From Ignavibacteriota bacterium (GTDB lineage Bacteria > Bacteroidota > Ignavibacteria > Ignavibacteriales > Melioribacteraceae): a DNA stretch of 64,000 nucleotides. The DNA is taken from the NCBI GenBank assembly GCA_016716225.1, contig JADJWT010000001.1, forward strand, positions 1,178,001 through 1,242,000, in the 5' to 3' direction. The notes below the pieces were generated by a model. That model did no database searches, had not been told where the DNA came from, and worked only from the letters and a program-made list of their open reading frames with translations. Of the stretch, positions 36,290 through 46,285 are shown piece after piece. Within the stretch, counting starts at the first letter, position 1, and the number at the start of each line of letters is the position of its first letter. The position numbers and the translations under genes are program-made.

Positions 36290-37093
36290 TTATTTCAAAA
36301 CAATTGATTTTTCAGAAATTGTAAAAGCGCTGAAATATCCTAATGCATTATTATTCCAATTTGTTTCCGGGTTTGCCGGCGCAGAAGATCCAAATGGACC
36401 GCCTCTTGAATTTGCACTCCGAAGAGTCTTTAAATATATGTGAGTTGCTTCATCTATTGAGTGAAGTTCCAAATTAATTTTATCACCGGACTTAAATTCT
36501 TCTTCATCATCAAAATTAAAAAAGAAAAAATCAATATAATTTCCGTTTGTTAGTCTATCATCATAAAGAAAAATTCCATCAAGTCTTTTATCGTTTTTGT
36601 AAACAACAAATCTTGCATAATCTTTTTTATTTGGATCATCTTTAAAATGCACATGAAGTTCAAGGAAATTTTTATCTTTATTGAACGGACGTGATTCAAG
36701 TAAATAAGAAAGACTATCAATAATAATTGTTTTTGGAACCGAAGAAACAGCTGAATAATTTTTATCAATATAATTAACACTTATTAAATATTCATTTTCC
36801 GGAATTGCGATTAAATTTTGATGAAAATATTTTCCGGGTGAAATTTCCGAAAGTAAAAATTCTTCAGTATTATTTACTGAAATTTTAACTTCTGCGTTTG
36901 AAATATTTTCATAGTTTCCTGGATTATAAAAATCGGTTGATTTAATAATTTGAACAAAATTTTTTTCAAGAGAATTTGTTAAATTTGCTTCAATTACAAT
37001 TGCTGGATCGGCAGAATTTAAATCAAGTTCTATAACTTCTTCACAACTGTGAAAAATCAATGCAAAAAATATTAATAAAAATTTATTTTTCAT
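36290..37093 (-). CDS. DUF4249 lipoprotein
   Basis: A 267-residue lipoprotein (lipid cysteine Cys17 in FHSCEE). The opening CEEVIELDLNSADPAIVIEA and the Ig-like beta pattern are typical of DUF4249, a Bacteroidota family usually encoded next to a TonB-dependent receptor. It lies 103 bp downstream of such a receptor on the same strand. It probably sits at the outer membrane as the receptor's accessory protein, by analogy with SusD-like partners, but no biochemical role is known for the family. Confidence 0.9.
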   Translation of the reverse strand: MKNKFLLIFFALIFHSCEEVIELDLNSADPAIVIEANLTNSLEKNFVQIIKSTDFYNPGNYENISNAEVKISVNNTEEFLLSEISPGKYFHQNLIAIPENEYLISVNYIDKNYSAVSSVPKTIIIDSLSYLLESRPFNKDKNFLELHVHFKDDPNKKDYARFVVYKNDKRLDGIFLYDDRLTNGNYIDFFFFNFDDEEEFKSGDKINLELHSIDEATHIYLKTLRSANSRGGPFGSSAPANPETNWNNNALGYFSAFTISEKSIVLK

Positions 37094-37196
37094 TTATATT
37101 ATTCCAATACAAAACATGATAAAGTTTTTTTCTATTTAAAATATTTTGATTTTTTTCTAACCTTTCACTTTTCACATTTTTCGTTTCACATTTTTA

Positions 37197-39518
37197 TCAA
37201 AATCTAAAATTAAAAGTTATTGATGGAACAATTGAAAACAATGCCAATTTTATAGCTTGTGTTTTTGTGGGATCATTTTCATCTTCTTCAAAAGTAATTC
37301 TGAAAGCGTTTTCTCTTGCATAAACATTATACGCTGAAATTGATAAACTCATTTCTTTTTCGTTTGAGCGATTAAAATAATAAGTTGCCCCTATATCAAG
37401 TCTATGATAATCCGGCATTCTGTAACCATTTCTTTCCGTGTATAAATTTATTGTTTGTCCATCAATCTCATATTTTCCACTTGGAAAAGTTGCCGCAAGT
37501 CCGGTATAATAAATCCAATTTGCAGATAACGACCAATTATCATTTAAATTATAAATTCCAACCAAAGCAACATCGTGAGTTCTATCTTGTCTTGCGGGAA
37601 AACTTTTTCCATTATTAATTTTTGCAAATTTTCTTTCTGTTGTTGATAATGTGTAACTAATCCATCCGGTAAACTTTCCAACTTTTTTTTCAAAATAAAA
37701 TTCAGCTCCGTAAGACCATCCATCACCAAATACTAATTGAGATTCAATAAATTCATTTAAGAAAATATCAGCGCCGTTTTTATATTCAATTAAATTTTGC
37801 ATATCTTTATAATAAATTTCGATAGAAGACTCATAAGCGTTGTTGCTAAAGTTTTTGAAAAATCCAAAAGAAATTAAATCGGAAACTTCAGGTTTAACAG
37901 TTGATGTGCTTGGCTGCCAAATATCTAAAGGTGTAGATGTAGATGCTGTTGAAAGAAGATGAATATTTTGAGTATTTCTTGCATAGCCTAATTTTATTGA
38001 ACTTGTTTCATTTAATAAATAATTTGCAGAAAATCTTGGTTCAAGAAAATTAAAAGATTTGATTAATTCACCGCTGGTATAATTTTTTGTATTGATTAAA
38101 TTTCCATCTTCATCAAAAGAATAAACTTTTCCGCTTCCAATCAAATTGAAAGATGAATATCTAATTCCGTAATTAAGTTTAAATATTTCATTTAAATTCC
38201 ACTCGTGACCAAAATAAAAATTGCTCTCAATTGCGTAATTATTTTCAATTTTTTTTGAATTGAAATTTGTATTTCCGGTAACAGAAATTTCACCAGGAAG
38301 AAATGTGTGATATATTCCGTTTAGTCCAAATTTAAAAGTATTCTTTGTATTAAAGTAATATTGAAAATCTTGTTCAAAATTTATATCACGTATTCCCGAG
38401 CTTACTGTTGTTGATTGTTCGGCATCTTCAATATTTATATCATAATTATAATCACTGTAAATTAATGTTGAATTGGAAAAAAGTTTTTCGTTAAAAATAT
38501 GATTCCATCTTAAAGTTGCAGTGGTGTTTCCCCAATCAAATCCAAACTCATCATTAAAATTAAAAATGTCTCTTCCATTATAACCAGAAAGATAAATTCT
38601 ATCAGACTCACCAAGTATATAATTTATTTTTCCGTTAAAATCATAAAAATATAATGCAGAGTTTTTCAGTTCGTCATCTCCGAAAAGCGGGAAGAATAAA
38701 TCTGCATAAGTTCTTCTACCAGCAAAAATAAATGAACCGTTATTTTCAGAAATTGGTCCTTCAACAGTTAATCGCGATGATATTAATCCAATTCCTCCAT
38801 AGGCTGAATAATTTTTTGTGCTTCCGTCTTTCATTGAAATATCCAGCACAGAGCTTAATCTTCCGCCGTATTCTGGTCCACTTATACCCTTTATAATTTT
38901 TGCACTTTTTATTGCATCGGAATTAAAGACGGAGAAAAAACCCATTAAATGTGAAGCATTATAAACCGGAGCTTCATCAAGAATTATTAAGTTCTGATCT
39001 GCAGATCCGCCGCGTACAATAAATCCGCTGTTACCTTCGCCCGCAGAAGAAACTCCCGGCAGAAGTTGTATTGTTTTTAAAATATCTTTTTCGCCAAAAA
39101 TAACCGGAACTTTTTCAATTTCTTTCGGAACAATTTCAGTTGTTCCCATTTGGGTTGATTTAACATTTTCATCAGCTTTTTTATCAGAAACAACAACTTC
39201 ATCTAAATTGAAAGATGAACTTTTAAGTTGAATATTCTGTTTGATATTCTCGGATAAATTTAATTCAAGAGTTTGTTTTTCAAATCCAACAAAACTTATT
39301 TCTACATTATATTTTCCGGAGGGAATAGTGAGTGAAAAAAATCCATATTCGTTTGAAGCCGCTCCAACACTTAATTCTTTAACAAAAATATTTGCACCAA
39401 TTAAAGTTTCACCGGAGTTGGAATCAAAAATAAATCCGCTTAACGTAAATGATTTTGTTTGAGCATATTGATTTATTTGAAGAAGAATTAAAAATGTAAT
39501 AACAAAAATGTTTCGCAA
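37197..39518 (-). CDS. TonB-dependent receptor with carboxypeptidase-regulatory-like domain
   Basis: A 773-residue outer-membrane receptor. A signal peptide (about 1-20) is followed by a CarboxypepD-regulatory-like domain (about 22-105, LSGFIFDSNSGETLIGANIF), a plug domain (about 115-230, VRGGSADQNLIILDEAPVYN) and a 22-strand barrel ending in SITFNFRF. The start is TTG (39518), since no in-frame ATG lies between it and the upstream stop. The DUF4249 lipoprotein downstream is its usual companion. The substrate is not predictable; there is no SusD and no degradative gene cluster, so iron chelates, peptides or cofactors are as likely as glycans. Confidence 0.95.
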   Translation of the reverse strand: MRNIFVITFLILLQINQYAQTKSFTLSGFIFDSNSGETLIGANIFVKELSVGAASNEYGFFSLTIPSGKYNVEISFVGFEKQTLELNLSENIKQNIQLKSSSFNLDEVVVSDKKADENVKSTQMGTTEIVPKEIEKVPVIFGEKDILKTIQLLPGVSSAGEGNSGFIVRGGSADQNLIILDEAPVYNASHLMGFFSVFNSDAIKSAKIIKGISGPEYGGRLSSVLDISMKDGSTKNYSAYGGIGLISSRLTVEGPISENNGSFIFAGRRTYADLFFPLFGDDELKNSALYFYDFNGKINYILGESDRIYLSGYNGRDIFNFNDEFGFDWGNTTATLRWNHIFNEKLFSNSTLIYSDYNYDINIEDAEQSTTVSSGIRDINFEQDFQYYFNTKNTFKFGLNGIYHTFLPGEISVTGNTNFNSKKIENNYAIESNFYFGHEWNLNEIFKLNYGIRYSSFNLIGSGKVYSFDEDGNLINTKNYTSGELIKSFNFLEPRFSANYLLNETSSIKLGYARNTQNIHLLSTASTSTPLDIWQPSTSTVKPEVSDLISFGFFKNFSNNAYESSIEIYYKDMQNLIEYKNGADIFLNEFIESQLVFGDGWSYGAEFYFEKKVGKFTGWISYTLSTTERKFAKINNGKSFPARQDRTHDVALVGIYNLNDNWSLSANWIYYTGLAATFPSGKYEIDGQTINLYTERNGYRMPDYHRLDIGATYYFNRSNEKEMSLSISAYNVYARENAFRITFEEDENDPTKTQAIKLALFSIVPSITFNFRF

Positions 39519-39632
39519 ATAAATTATTCTCTAATTTTTTTTATGTGAAGTTAGAGAATTTAATTTTAAGAAATTGTTAAATATGCAGAGAAAAAGAATT
39601 GCCCTTTTTACAATTTCAAGATGCAGAAATTT

Positions 39633-40085
39633 TTAATTACGAATGGAAGTTTGAGCATTTTCCACTTTTTTATTTAACAAAACTATTGAGATTACAAATA
39701 TTAAAACCAGCATTACTAAAACACCTATTTCAATCATAAAGTTTTGAAAAAATTCATGTTCATAGGATGTTTCAACACTTATAATCAATATTCTTCGTAT
39801 AGAAGCGATTAATCCAACAATCAAAAATGGTTCGGCGCAAAGAGTATGGTTTTTAATTGAAATTCTGACCGTGTACATAATTTCAATTATCATTATTAAC
39901 AATAGGGTTTTTGCAATAATTTCTATTATTACTTCAACGGAATTTGGAGAGTTAAAGTAGTGTGAAATTGTATTTATTTCATCGTAAATCAACAGAACAG
40001 AACCGGTAATTAAAAACAAAATTATTATTCCATAAATTATTGTTTCAACAAATTCAATTACTCTTTCTGGTTTAAGCTGTATCAT
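39633..40085 (-). CDS. PsiE-like membrane protein
   Basis: A 150-residue protein with four hydrophobic helices (about 12-34, 50-73, 80-103 and 116-138). The block LIVGLIASIRRILIISVE and the overall topology match the phosphate-starvation-inducible E (PsiE) family. The function is not known at the molecular level; some members are induced by phosphate limitation. No pho-box can be claimed. It lies between the TonB receptor and the Gfo/Idh gene, all leftward, 32 bp from the latter. Confidence 0.82.
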   Translation of the reverse strand: MIQLKPERVIEFVETIIYGIIILFLITGSVLLIYDEINTISHYFNSPNSVEVIIEIIAKTLLLIMIIEIMYTVRISIKNHTLCAEPFLIVGLIASIRRILIISVETSYEHEFFQNFMIEIGVLVMLVLIFVISIVLLNKKVENAQTSIRN

Positions 40086-40117
40086 TTTTATCTCACAAAT
40101 TGTTGATAAAAAAAATT

Positions 40118-41104
40118 TTATTCAAAGGAATATTTTAAACCAATTGATTTCCGTATATCATCCATAAGCTTCATATTTGATAAAGTTCTTTCATGAGACA
40201 TTTCATCACTTTGTAATTTACCAGTTTTTATGCAATCCATAGCTTCTTCAATCTGATATTCAAAACCGGTTGCGCGAAAAGGTCTTTCCTCGGTAATTTC
40301 ACTTTCGTTAATATATAATGTGGCTTTTGTTGCAGCCCAAAACATGCAATGAATTATTATATGTCCTTTTGATCCATAAATTATAAATGAATTTTCGTTT
40401 TGTGAAATTAAATTGCAACTAAATTGTGAAATTATTCCATTTCCATAATTCAAATTCACTGCAGTCATTTCATCAACATTCGTTTCACCCAAATAACCAC
40501 TTGCGGAAAACGAGATTGGATCTTTTCTTAAAACCCATTGTGATACAGCAATTGAGTAAATTCCCAAATCTATTAAAGCGCCTCCGGCTAATTGGTGATT
40601 GAAAAATCTATCATCCAAATTTCTTTCAAAGGCATAACCAAATGTTGAAGTTAATAATTTTATTTCTCCAATTAAATTTTCATCAAGCCAATTTCTCACA
40701 ACCTTGTAAATGGGAAGAAAACGAGTCCACATTGCTTCCATAATAAAAACATTATTTTCTTTTGCTAAATCAAATAATTTTTTAGCTTCGTTAAAATTTA
40801 TAGTTAAAGGTTTTTCGCACAAAACTGGTTTACCAGCTTTTAATGTAAGCCAAGCTTGTTCAAAATGAAATGGGTGAGGAGTTGCAATATAAACAGCATC
40901 TATTTTCGGATCATTAACTAATTCTTCGTAAGAATTGTAAATATTAATAATTCCATAATTATCTGCAAAAACTTTAGCTCTATCTTTGTTTCTGCTTGCA
41001 ACCGCATAAACATTAGTGTTTTCAAGTACTTCAACTGCTTTTGCAAAATTATTTGCAATTCTGCCGGGACCAATAATTCCCCAATTAAAATTTTTATTAA
41101 TCAT
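40118..41104 (-). CDS. Gfo/Idh/MocA family oxidoreductase
   Basis: A 328-residue cytoplasmic NAD(P)-dependent oxidoreductase. The Rossmann loop is WGIIGPGRIANNF, the EKP lysine lies in CEKPLTINFNEAK, and the C-terminal domain has MEAMWTRFLPIYKVVRNW and GGALIDLGIYSIAVSQWV, typical of the dihydrodiol dehydrogenase/glucose-fructose oxidoreductase branch. The substrate is probably a sugar or polyol. The ATG overlaps the stop of the SdpI-like gene by four bases (ATGA), so they are translated together, although no functional link is obvious. Confidence 0.93.
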   Translation of the reverse strand: MINKNFNWGIIGPGRIANNFAKAVEVLENTNVYAVASRNKDRAKVFADNYGIINIYNSYEELVNDPKIDAVYIATPHPFHFEQAWLTLKAGKPVLCEKPLTINFNEAKKLFDLAKENNVFIMEAMWTRFLPIYKVVRNWLDENLIGEIKLLTSTFGYAFERNLDDRFFNHQLAGGALIDLGIYSIAVSQWVLRKDPISFSASGYLGETNVDEMTAVNLNYGNGIISQFSCNLISQNENSFIIYGSKGHIIIHCMFWAATKATLYINESEITEERPFRATGFEYQIEEAMDCIKTGKLQSDEMSHERTLSNMKLMDDIRKSIGLKYSFE

Positions 41105-41439
41105 AAACTCTCAAATTTATTTGCATATTTTATTGATAAAACAATTATTAAAATTGATCCGCCGATTAAAAATGCGAGTAAAATAAAAATTGTATAAACT
41201 TCATCAATGAATGGAAAATAATATAAAATTACGGATAACAATGAAAGTAATATTCCGAAGAAAAATAGATATCTCCCGGCTCTTTCGTTTACTTCATACC
41301 AAACCGCTTCGCTTTCCATTGTTTGCGGAAGCCGAATTCCATACCAATTATTTATTTTAATTTTTCTTTTAATCAATGGAATTGAAATAACAGAAAAAAT
41401 TATTCCGGTAATAAAAAATGTAATTAAACTCGTAATCAT
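41101..41439 (-). CDS. SdpI-family membrane protein
   Basis: A 112-residue membrane protein. I favour the ATG at 41439; the frame stays open for 15 codons upstream but that part is not needed for the first helix. The cytoplasmic motif INNWYGIRLPQTMESEAVWYEVNERAG between helix 1 and helix 2 is diagnostic of the SdpI/YhfL family. Bacillus SdpI gives immunity against a secreted toxin, but most homologues have no toxin partner and none is seen here. Overlaps the downstream oxidoreductase by ATGA. Confidence 0.87.
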   Translation of the reverse strand: MITSLITFFITGIIFSVISIPLIKRKIKINNWYGIRLPQTMESEAVWYEVNERAGRYLFFFGILLSLLSVILYYFPFIDEVYTIFILLAFLIGGSILIIVLSIKYANKFESL

Positions 41440-41690
41440 TTTTTTAATTAGAAAATTATAAATTAAAATTACAACAATTACCAAATCTTTATATACAAAT
41501 TTCTTGAATTAAAAATTATAATAACATATTTTTTATTTCAATAAATAGCCAAGTAAACAAACCGAATTATGATTGCCTAAAAATAATTTTATTAAGCAAA
41601 TTGCTTTCTAAAATTACATCAAAAAAAAAAATTAGATAGTTCGAAATAACTATCCTAAAAGTAAACTATAATTTTTTGGAGAAATTTAAA

Positions 41691-42755
41691 ATGAATATTT
41701 ACTCACTTGGCTTAAACGAGGATGAAAATAAATTAACTATAAATAAAGAATTTAAAATTGCACGCGTTGTTTCTGTGCATAGAGAAAGTTACAAAATAAG
41801 TGATGGCGTTAATGAATATTTTGCAAAAGTTACCGGCAATCTTATGTTTTCAGCAAATACAAGCTTGGATTTTCCCACAGTTGGCGATTTTGTAAACTTC
41901 CAAATTTTCGATGAAGATTCAACAGCTTTGATCCATAATGTTTTGGAAAGAAAAAATTTACTTTCTCGAAAAACTCCGGGAAAGAAAATTGATTTTCAAT
42001 TAATTGCTGCAAATGTGGATTTTGCAATAATCATTCAAGCACTTGATAATGATTTTAATTCCAACCGACTTGAGCGATATTTAACAATGGTGAACGAATT
42101 TAAAGTTATTCCAATAATTTTATTAAGTAAATCTGATTTGTTAAATTTTGATGAAACAGAGAAAATAGTTGATAGATTAAAAAAAGAAAATTCGGAAATT
42201 CCTACTTTTGCGTTCAGTAATTTTGAAGATAATTTGGAAAATTTGAAAAAAATATTTCAACCTAAAAAAACTTATTGTTTTATTGGTTCATCCGGAGTTG
42301 GGAAAACAACTTTGCTTAATAATATTTTAGGCAAAGATATGTTTGAAACAAAAGAAGTTAGAAAAGGTGATAACAGAGGAAAACACACAACTACGGCACG
42401 GCAATTAGTTATTTTAGAAAACGGAGCAATGATTATTGATACTCCCGGAATGAGAGAATTAGGAAATATTTCTGCTAGTGAAGGAATTGAAAAAACTTTT
42501 GATGAAATTACAAGTCTAATGGAACAATGCCAGTTTGCAGATTGTACACATACGGTTGAAAAAGGTTGTGCAATTTTAGAAGCTTTAGAAAATAATGTAA
42601 TCTCAGAAAAACGATATAACAATTTTATTAAGCTGAAAAAAGAATCCGAATATTATGAACGTTCTTATGTTGAAAGAAGAAAGCGTGATAAAGAATTTGG
42701 TAAAATGGTTAAATCAATTTTAAATGATAAAAATAATTTGAAAAATAGATTATGA
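41691..42755 (+). CDS. rsgA: Small ribosomal subunit biogenesis GTPase RsgA
   Basis: A 354-residue circularly permuted GTPase that matures the 30S subunit. Start at the ATG at 41691, with GGAG upstream. The OB domain (about 20-90) is followed by the GTPase motifs in permuted order: SKSD (146-149), P-loop GSSGVGKT (199-206), switch RGKHTTT (229-235) and DTPG (250-253). The zinc site has Cys280, Cys285, His287 and Cys293. All motifs are intact. The next gene overlaps by four bases (ATGA), so the metallophosphoesterase is co-transcribed. Confidence 0.97.
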   Translation: MNIYSLGLNEDENKLTINKEFKIARVVSVHRESYKISDGVNEYFAKVTGNLMFSANTSLDFPTVGDFVNFQIFDEDSTALIHNVLERKNLLSRKTPGKKIDFQLIAANVDFAIIIQALDNDFNSNRLERYLTMVNEFKVIPIILLSKSDLLNFDETEKIVDRLKKENSEIPTFAFSNFEDNLENLKKIFQPKKTYCFIGSSGVGKTTLLNNILGKDMFETKEVRKGDNRGKHTTTARQLVILENGAMIIDTPGMRELGNISASEGIEKTFDEITSLMEQCQFADCTHTVEKGCAILEALENNVISEKRYNNFIKLKKESEYYERSYVERRKRDKEFGKMVKSILNDKNNLKNRL

Positions 42756-44020
42756 GAAATAATCAAATAATTGCATTTGCAATTTTCAGTGTTGTGCTTT
42801 TGATAATTGATTTTTATGCTTATCGCGGAGTAAAAAAATTAATTATTGATTTAAATAAATCGTTAAAAAATATTATTAAAATTTTATTTTGGATTATTCC
42901 GGTAATACTAATTGCCGGAATGTTTTTAATTCCGCTAATTCGAGAGCAAATTAATCCCGCAGAGTTTTTAATTTATTTTCATTTTATATCGGGAACATTC
43001 ATTTTGTTCTACATTCCCAAACTAATATTTATTGTATTTAATTTTATTGATGATTTAATTCATGGAGCAATTCATATTTTTTCAAAAAAGAAAAAATTAA
43101 ATCACGAAGAAGTTCAATCGAAAAAAATATCAAGAAGTAAATTCTTAACACAAATTGGAATAATATCGGCGGGCATTCCGTTTGTTTCTTTAATTTATGG
43201 AATTGGCTGGGGAAGATTTAACATAACAGTTAGAAACGAAAAAATATTTTCCGAGAAATTACCTAAAAAATTTAACGGATTAAAAATTGTTCAGCTTTCT
43301 GATTTTCATATTGGGAGTTTACTAAATCAGAAAGATTTTGTTGAAGAAATTGTTGAAAAAGTAAATTCGTTAAATCCCGATTTATTTTTATTTACCGGAG
43401 ATATGGTTAATAATGTTTCGGAAGAAATGGATAGTTTTTTAGAGATTTTGAGCAAAATAAATTCGAAATATGGAAAATATTCTGTTTTGGGAAATCATGA
43501 TTATGGCGAATATTTTGAATGGAAGTCTGAACTTGATAAATCATATAATCTGGAAAGATTAAAGCAATTACAAAAAAATATTGGTTTAGATTTGTTGCTC
43601 AATGAAAGTAGAAAAATTAAAATTGAAGATGAAGAAATAGAAATAATTGGTATAGAAAATTGGGGACTTCCGCCATTTCCTCAATATGGTGATTTGCAAA
43701 AAGCGATGGAAAATGTTGATGAAGATAAATTTAAAATATTACTCTCGCATGATCCAACACATTGGGATGAACAAGTTTTGGGATTTACTAATATTGATTT
43801 AACTCTTTCTGGTCATACACACGGAGCGCAATTTGGGATTGAAATTCCGGGCTGGAGATGGAGTCCGGTAAATATTCGTTATAAAAGATGGGGTGGACTT
43901 TATACAGAAAAAAATCAGAATCTTTATGTAAATACCGGAATTGGATATATTGGTTTTCCCGGTAGAGTTGGAATGCCTCCGGAAATTACGGTAATTGAGT
44001 TGGAAACAAAAATTTCCTAA
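42752..44020 (+). CDS. Membrane-anchored metallophosphoesterase
   Basis: A 422-residue protein. The N-terminal 150 residues contain about four membrane helices (first at 5-22) and a basic loop. The C-terminal calcineurin-like domain has the metal-binding series in order: LSDFHIGSL, FTGDMVN, LGNHDYGEY, LSHDPTHWD and LSGHTHGAQFG. This resembles YkuE/YaeI-type phosphoesterases, which act on lipid-linked or membrane phosphates such as UDP-diacylglucosamine or inositol phosphates. The exact substrate is unknown. Translationally coupled to rsgA. Convergent with the amino-acid dehydrogenase gene, only 2 bp apart. Confidence 0.92.
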   Translation: MRNNQIIAFAIFSVVLLIIDFYAYRGVKKLIIDLNKSLKNIIKILFWIIPVILIAGMFLIPLIREQINPAEFLIYFHFISGTFILFYIPKLIFIVFNFIDDLIHGAIHIFSKKKKLNHEEVQSKKISRSKFLTQIGIISAGIPFVSLIYGIGWGRFNITVRNEKIFSEKLPKKFNGLKIVQLSDFHIGSLLNQKDFVEEIVEKVNSLNPDLFLFTGDMVNNVSEEMDSFLEILSKINSKYGKYSVLGNHDYGEYFEWKSELDKSYNLERLKQLQKNIGLDLLLNESRKIKIEDEEIEIIGIENWGLPPFPQYGDLQKAMENVDEDKFKILLSHDPTHWDEQVLGFTNIDLTLSGHTHGAQFGIEIPGWRWSPVNIRYKRWGGLYTEKNQNLYVNTGIGYIGFPGRVGMPPEITVIELETKIS

Positions 44021-44022
44021 AA

Positions 44023-45270
44023 TTAATTATATCTTTCCGGATTATAAGCTTCTACATTAACAGAAGTTTTTTGATCTGAAATTATTTCGGAAATTAATTT
44101 TCCCGTTGCGGGTCCTAAACTCATTCCCAACATTGCATGTCCGGTTGCAATAAATAAATTACTATATTTATTACTATTCCCGATATATGGAAGCCCATCG
44201 GGTGAACAAGGACGTAATCCGTGCCAAATATTTTCTTCAATTGGCGTTTCAATATTTAATTCCGGATAATATTTTTTAAACGACTCAATCATACTTTCTA
44301 CTCTACTTGTTCTAACTTTATGATTGATAGTATCAATCTCCATATTTCCGCCAATTCTTAAAAATCCGTTCATTGGAGTTACGGCAACTCTTTCATCAAC
44401 CAATATTGATGGGTAGGTTGGGAAATTATTTTTCTGATCAATATTAAAACTGTAACCCTTTCCCGGCATTAACGGCATATTAATTTTCATTTTCTTTAAT
44501 AATTCGGAAGTCCAAACACCGGAAGAAAATAGGAATAAATCGGCTTCATAAGTATTTTTACTGCTGGAAACGCTCCTAATATGCTTACTCGAGAATTTAA
44601 TTTTTCGAATAACTTCATTAGGAACAAGATTCACATTTTTTGACTTTAAATTTTCTACCAATGAGGAGATTAAATTATTTGGAGTAAAATGAGAATCACT
44701 TAAATATAGAACTCCGCCAATTACATCATATTTACAATTTGGATCTAAATTTTGAATTTCACTTTTTGATAGAATTTTTGTTTCAATTTCAAACTTATTG
44801 GAAAGCTTAGCAAGCTCAATTTCTTCTTTGGCAGTTTTTTCATTTTTATAAAGCATCAACAAACCTTTGTCTGTTAATCCAAATGAATTACCTAGTTCTT
44901 CAGCAACTTCTTTGTATAAACAACTGCTTAAAAAAGAAATATCTCTTAACGGAATTATTGAATCGTTTACATGTTTATTATTTGCATGTTTTAAAAATTT
45001 AAAACACCAAGAAATAAAATCTTTATTTAATCTTGGATAAAATGAAAGAGGAGATTTTGAATTGAACATCCATTTAATTGCCTTAGGAATTATACTTGGC
45101 GAAGCTAATGGAATAATATGGCTTGGAACAACAAGCCCAGCATTGCCATGCGAACATCCGTAATCAAAATTATGCTCATCAATTATTGTGACATCATAAT
45201 TTAATTTATTTAGATAGTATGCAGAGAAAAGTCCCGAAACACCGCCACCGATAATTACAACTTTTTTCAT
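44023..45270 (-). CDS. FAD-dependent D-amino-acid (probable D-hydroxyproline) dehydrogenase
   Basis: A 415-residue DadA-like flavoprotein. The dinucleotide-binding motif GGGVSGLFSAYYL is at about 8-20, and the C-terminal FAD-contact region reads GLRPCSPDGLPYIG and FIATGHAMLGMSLGPATGKL. DadA-family enzymes oxidise D-amino acids and pass electrons to the respiratory chain. In this operon, after an epimerase and before nothing else, the expected substrate is cis-4-hydroxy-D-proline, giving pyrroline-4-hydroxy-2-carboxylate. It is a single-subunit type, unlike the heteromeric versions in some Pseudomonas and Rhizobium clusters. Gap to epimerase: 11 bp. Confidence 0.9.
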   Translation of the reverse strand: MKKVVIIGGGVSGLFSAYYLNKLNYDVTIIDEHNFDYGCSHGNAGLVVPSHIIPLASPSIIPKAIKWMFNSKSPLSFYPRLNKDFISWCFKFLKHANNKHVNDSIIPLRDISFLSSCLYKEVAEELGNSFGLTDKGLLMLYKNEKTAKEEIELAKLSNKFEIETKILSKSEIQNLDPNCKYDVIGGVLYLSDSHFTPNNLISSLVENLKSKNVNLVPNEVIRKIKFSSKHIRSVSSSKNTYEADLFLFSSGVWTSELLKKMKINMPLMPGKGYSFNIDQKNNFPTYPSILVDERVAVTPMNGFLRIGGNMEIDTINHKVRTSRVESMIESFKKYYPELNIETPIEENIWHGLRPCSPDGLPYIGNSNKYSNLFIATGHAMLGMSLGPATGKLISEIISDQKTSVNVEAYNPERYN

Positions 45271-45281
45271 AAATAAAATTC

Positions 45282-46283
45282 CTAAATTACTTGAAATCCA
45301 TGAGCATAAGGATCATCGTCATCAATAATAATTGTATTGTATCCGGTAATTTTTGCCCAGCCTTCAATACTTGGAATAATTGCTTTGTAATTTCCAACTT
45401 TTGTTTCGGCTTCAACTTTTCCAATAAATTGAGAACCGATAATACTTTCATGAATAAATTGATCACCAAACTTTAACTTTCCTTTAGAAAACCATTGTGC
45501 CATTCTCGCAGAGGTGCCCGTCCCGCAAGGAGAACGGTCGATTGCCTTATCGCCATAAAATACGGCATTGCGCGCAGTTGCTTCTGGCGATATAGTTTTT
45601 CCGGTCCATTGTATATGGCTGACTCCGGATATAAGTTCATTTTCCGGATGTTTAAATAAATATTTTTTATTTATTTCATTTCTAATTTCTCTGCTAAAAC
45701 TAATTAATTGATCTGCCGAATAATTTTCTATTCCGCCAAAGTTTTTTTGGGGATCAATAATTGCATAAAAATTTCCACCGTAAGAAACATCAATTGTTAA
45801 TTCACCCAAAGCCAAGCTTGTTATTGAAAGATTTTCTCCCGCTAGAAACGAGGCTACATTTGTAAGTCTTACGGATTTTACTTTTTCTCCAACTTGATTA
45901 TAATCAACAAGAACCAAACCGGCTGGAGTTTCCAATCTAACTTTACCTTTTACCATTGGATTTATCAAACCATTTTCAATTGCTATTGTTATCATTCCAA
46001 TTGTTCCGTGACCGCACATTGGCAAACATCCACTTGTTTCGATGAACAAAACGCTGATATCATTTTCTGGATTACTAGGAGGATACAAAATACTTCCAGA
46101 CATCATATCATGTCCACGCGGCTCAAACATTAAACCTTTTCTAATCCAATCAAATTCTTTCATAAAGTGAAGTCGTTTTTCAAAAATAGTTTCACCATTT
46201 AATAGTGGACCTCCGCCAGCAACAATGCGTACGGGATTTCCGCAAGTATGTCCATCAATACAAAAAAATGTTTTCTTCGCCAT
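45282..46283 (-). CDS. 4-hydroxyproline 2-epimerase (proline racemase family)
   Basis: A 333-residue enzyme of the proline racemase superfamily. Both catalytic cysteines are present: Cys90 in GCLPMCGHGTIG and Cys253 in DRSPCGTGTSA. Two Cys residues mark racemase/epimerases; the dehydratase branch has Thr at the second place. It should convert trans-4-hydroxy-L-proline to cis-4-hydroxy-D-proline, the first step of hydroxyproline breakdown. True proline racemase is less likely given the neighbours: D-amino-acid dehydrogenase, aldehyde dehydrogenase and DapA-like deaminase. It follows the aldehyde dehydrogenase by 2 bp. Confidence 0.93.
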   Translation of the reverse strand: MAKKTFFCIDGHTCGNPVRIVAGGGPLLNGETIFEKRLHFMKEFDWIRKGLMFEPRGHDMMSGSILYPPSNPENDISVLFIETSGCLPMCGHGTIGMITIAIENGLINPMVKGKVRLETPAGLVLVDYNQVGEKVKSVRLTNVASFLAGENLSITSLALGELTIDVSYGGNFYAIIDPQKNFGGIENYSADQLISFSREIRNEINKKYLFKHPENELISGVSHIQWTGKTISPEATARNAVFYGDKAIDRSPCGTGTSARMAQWFSKGKLKFGDQFIHESIIGSQFIGKVEAETKVGNYKAIIPSIEGWAKITGYNTIIIDDDDPYAHGFQVI

Positions 46284-46285
46284 AT

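Noticed and set aside
41101..41439. SdpI-like protein as immunity protein of a toxin system
   Set aside because: No SdpC-like toxin or SdpR-type repressor is adjacent, and most SdpI homologues have no such partners.
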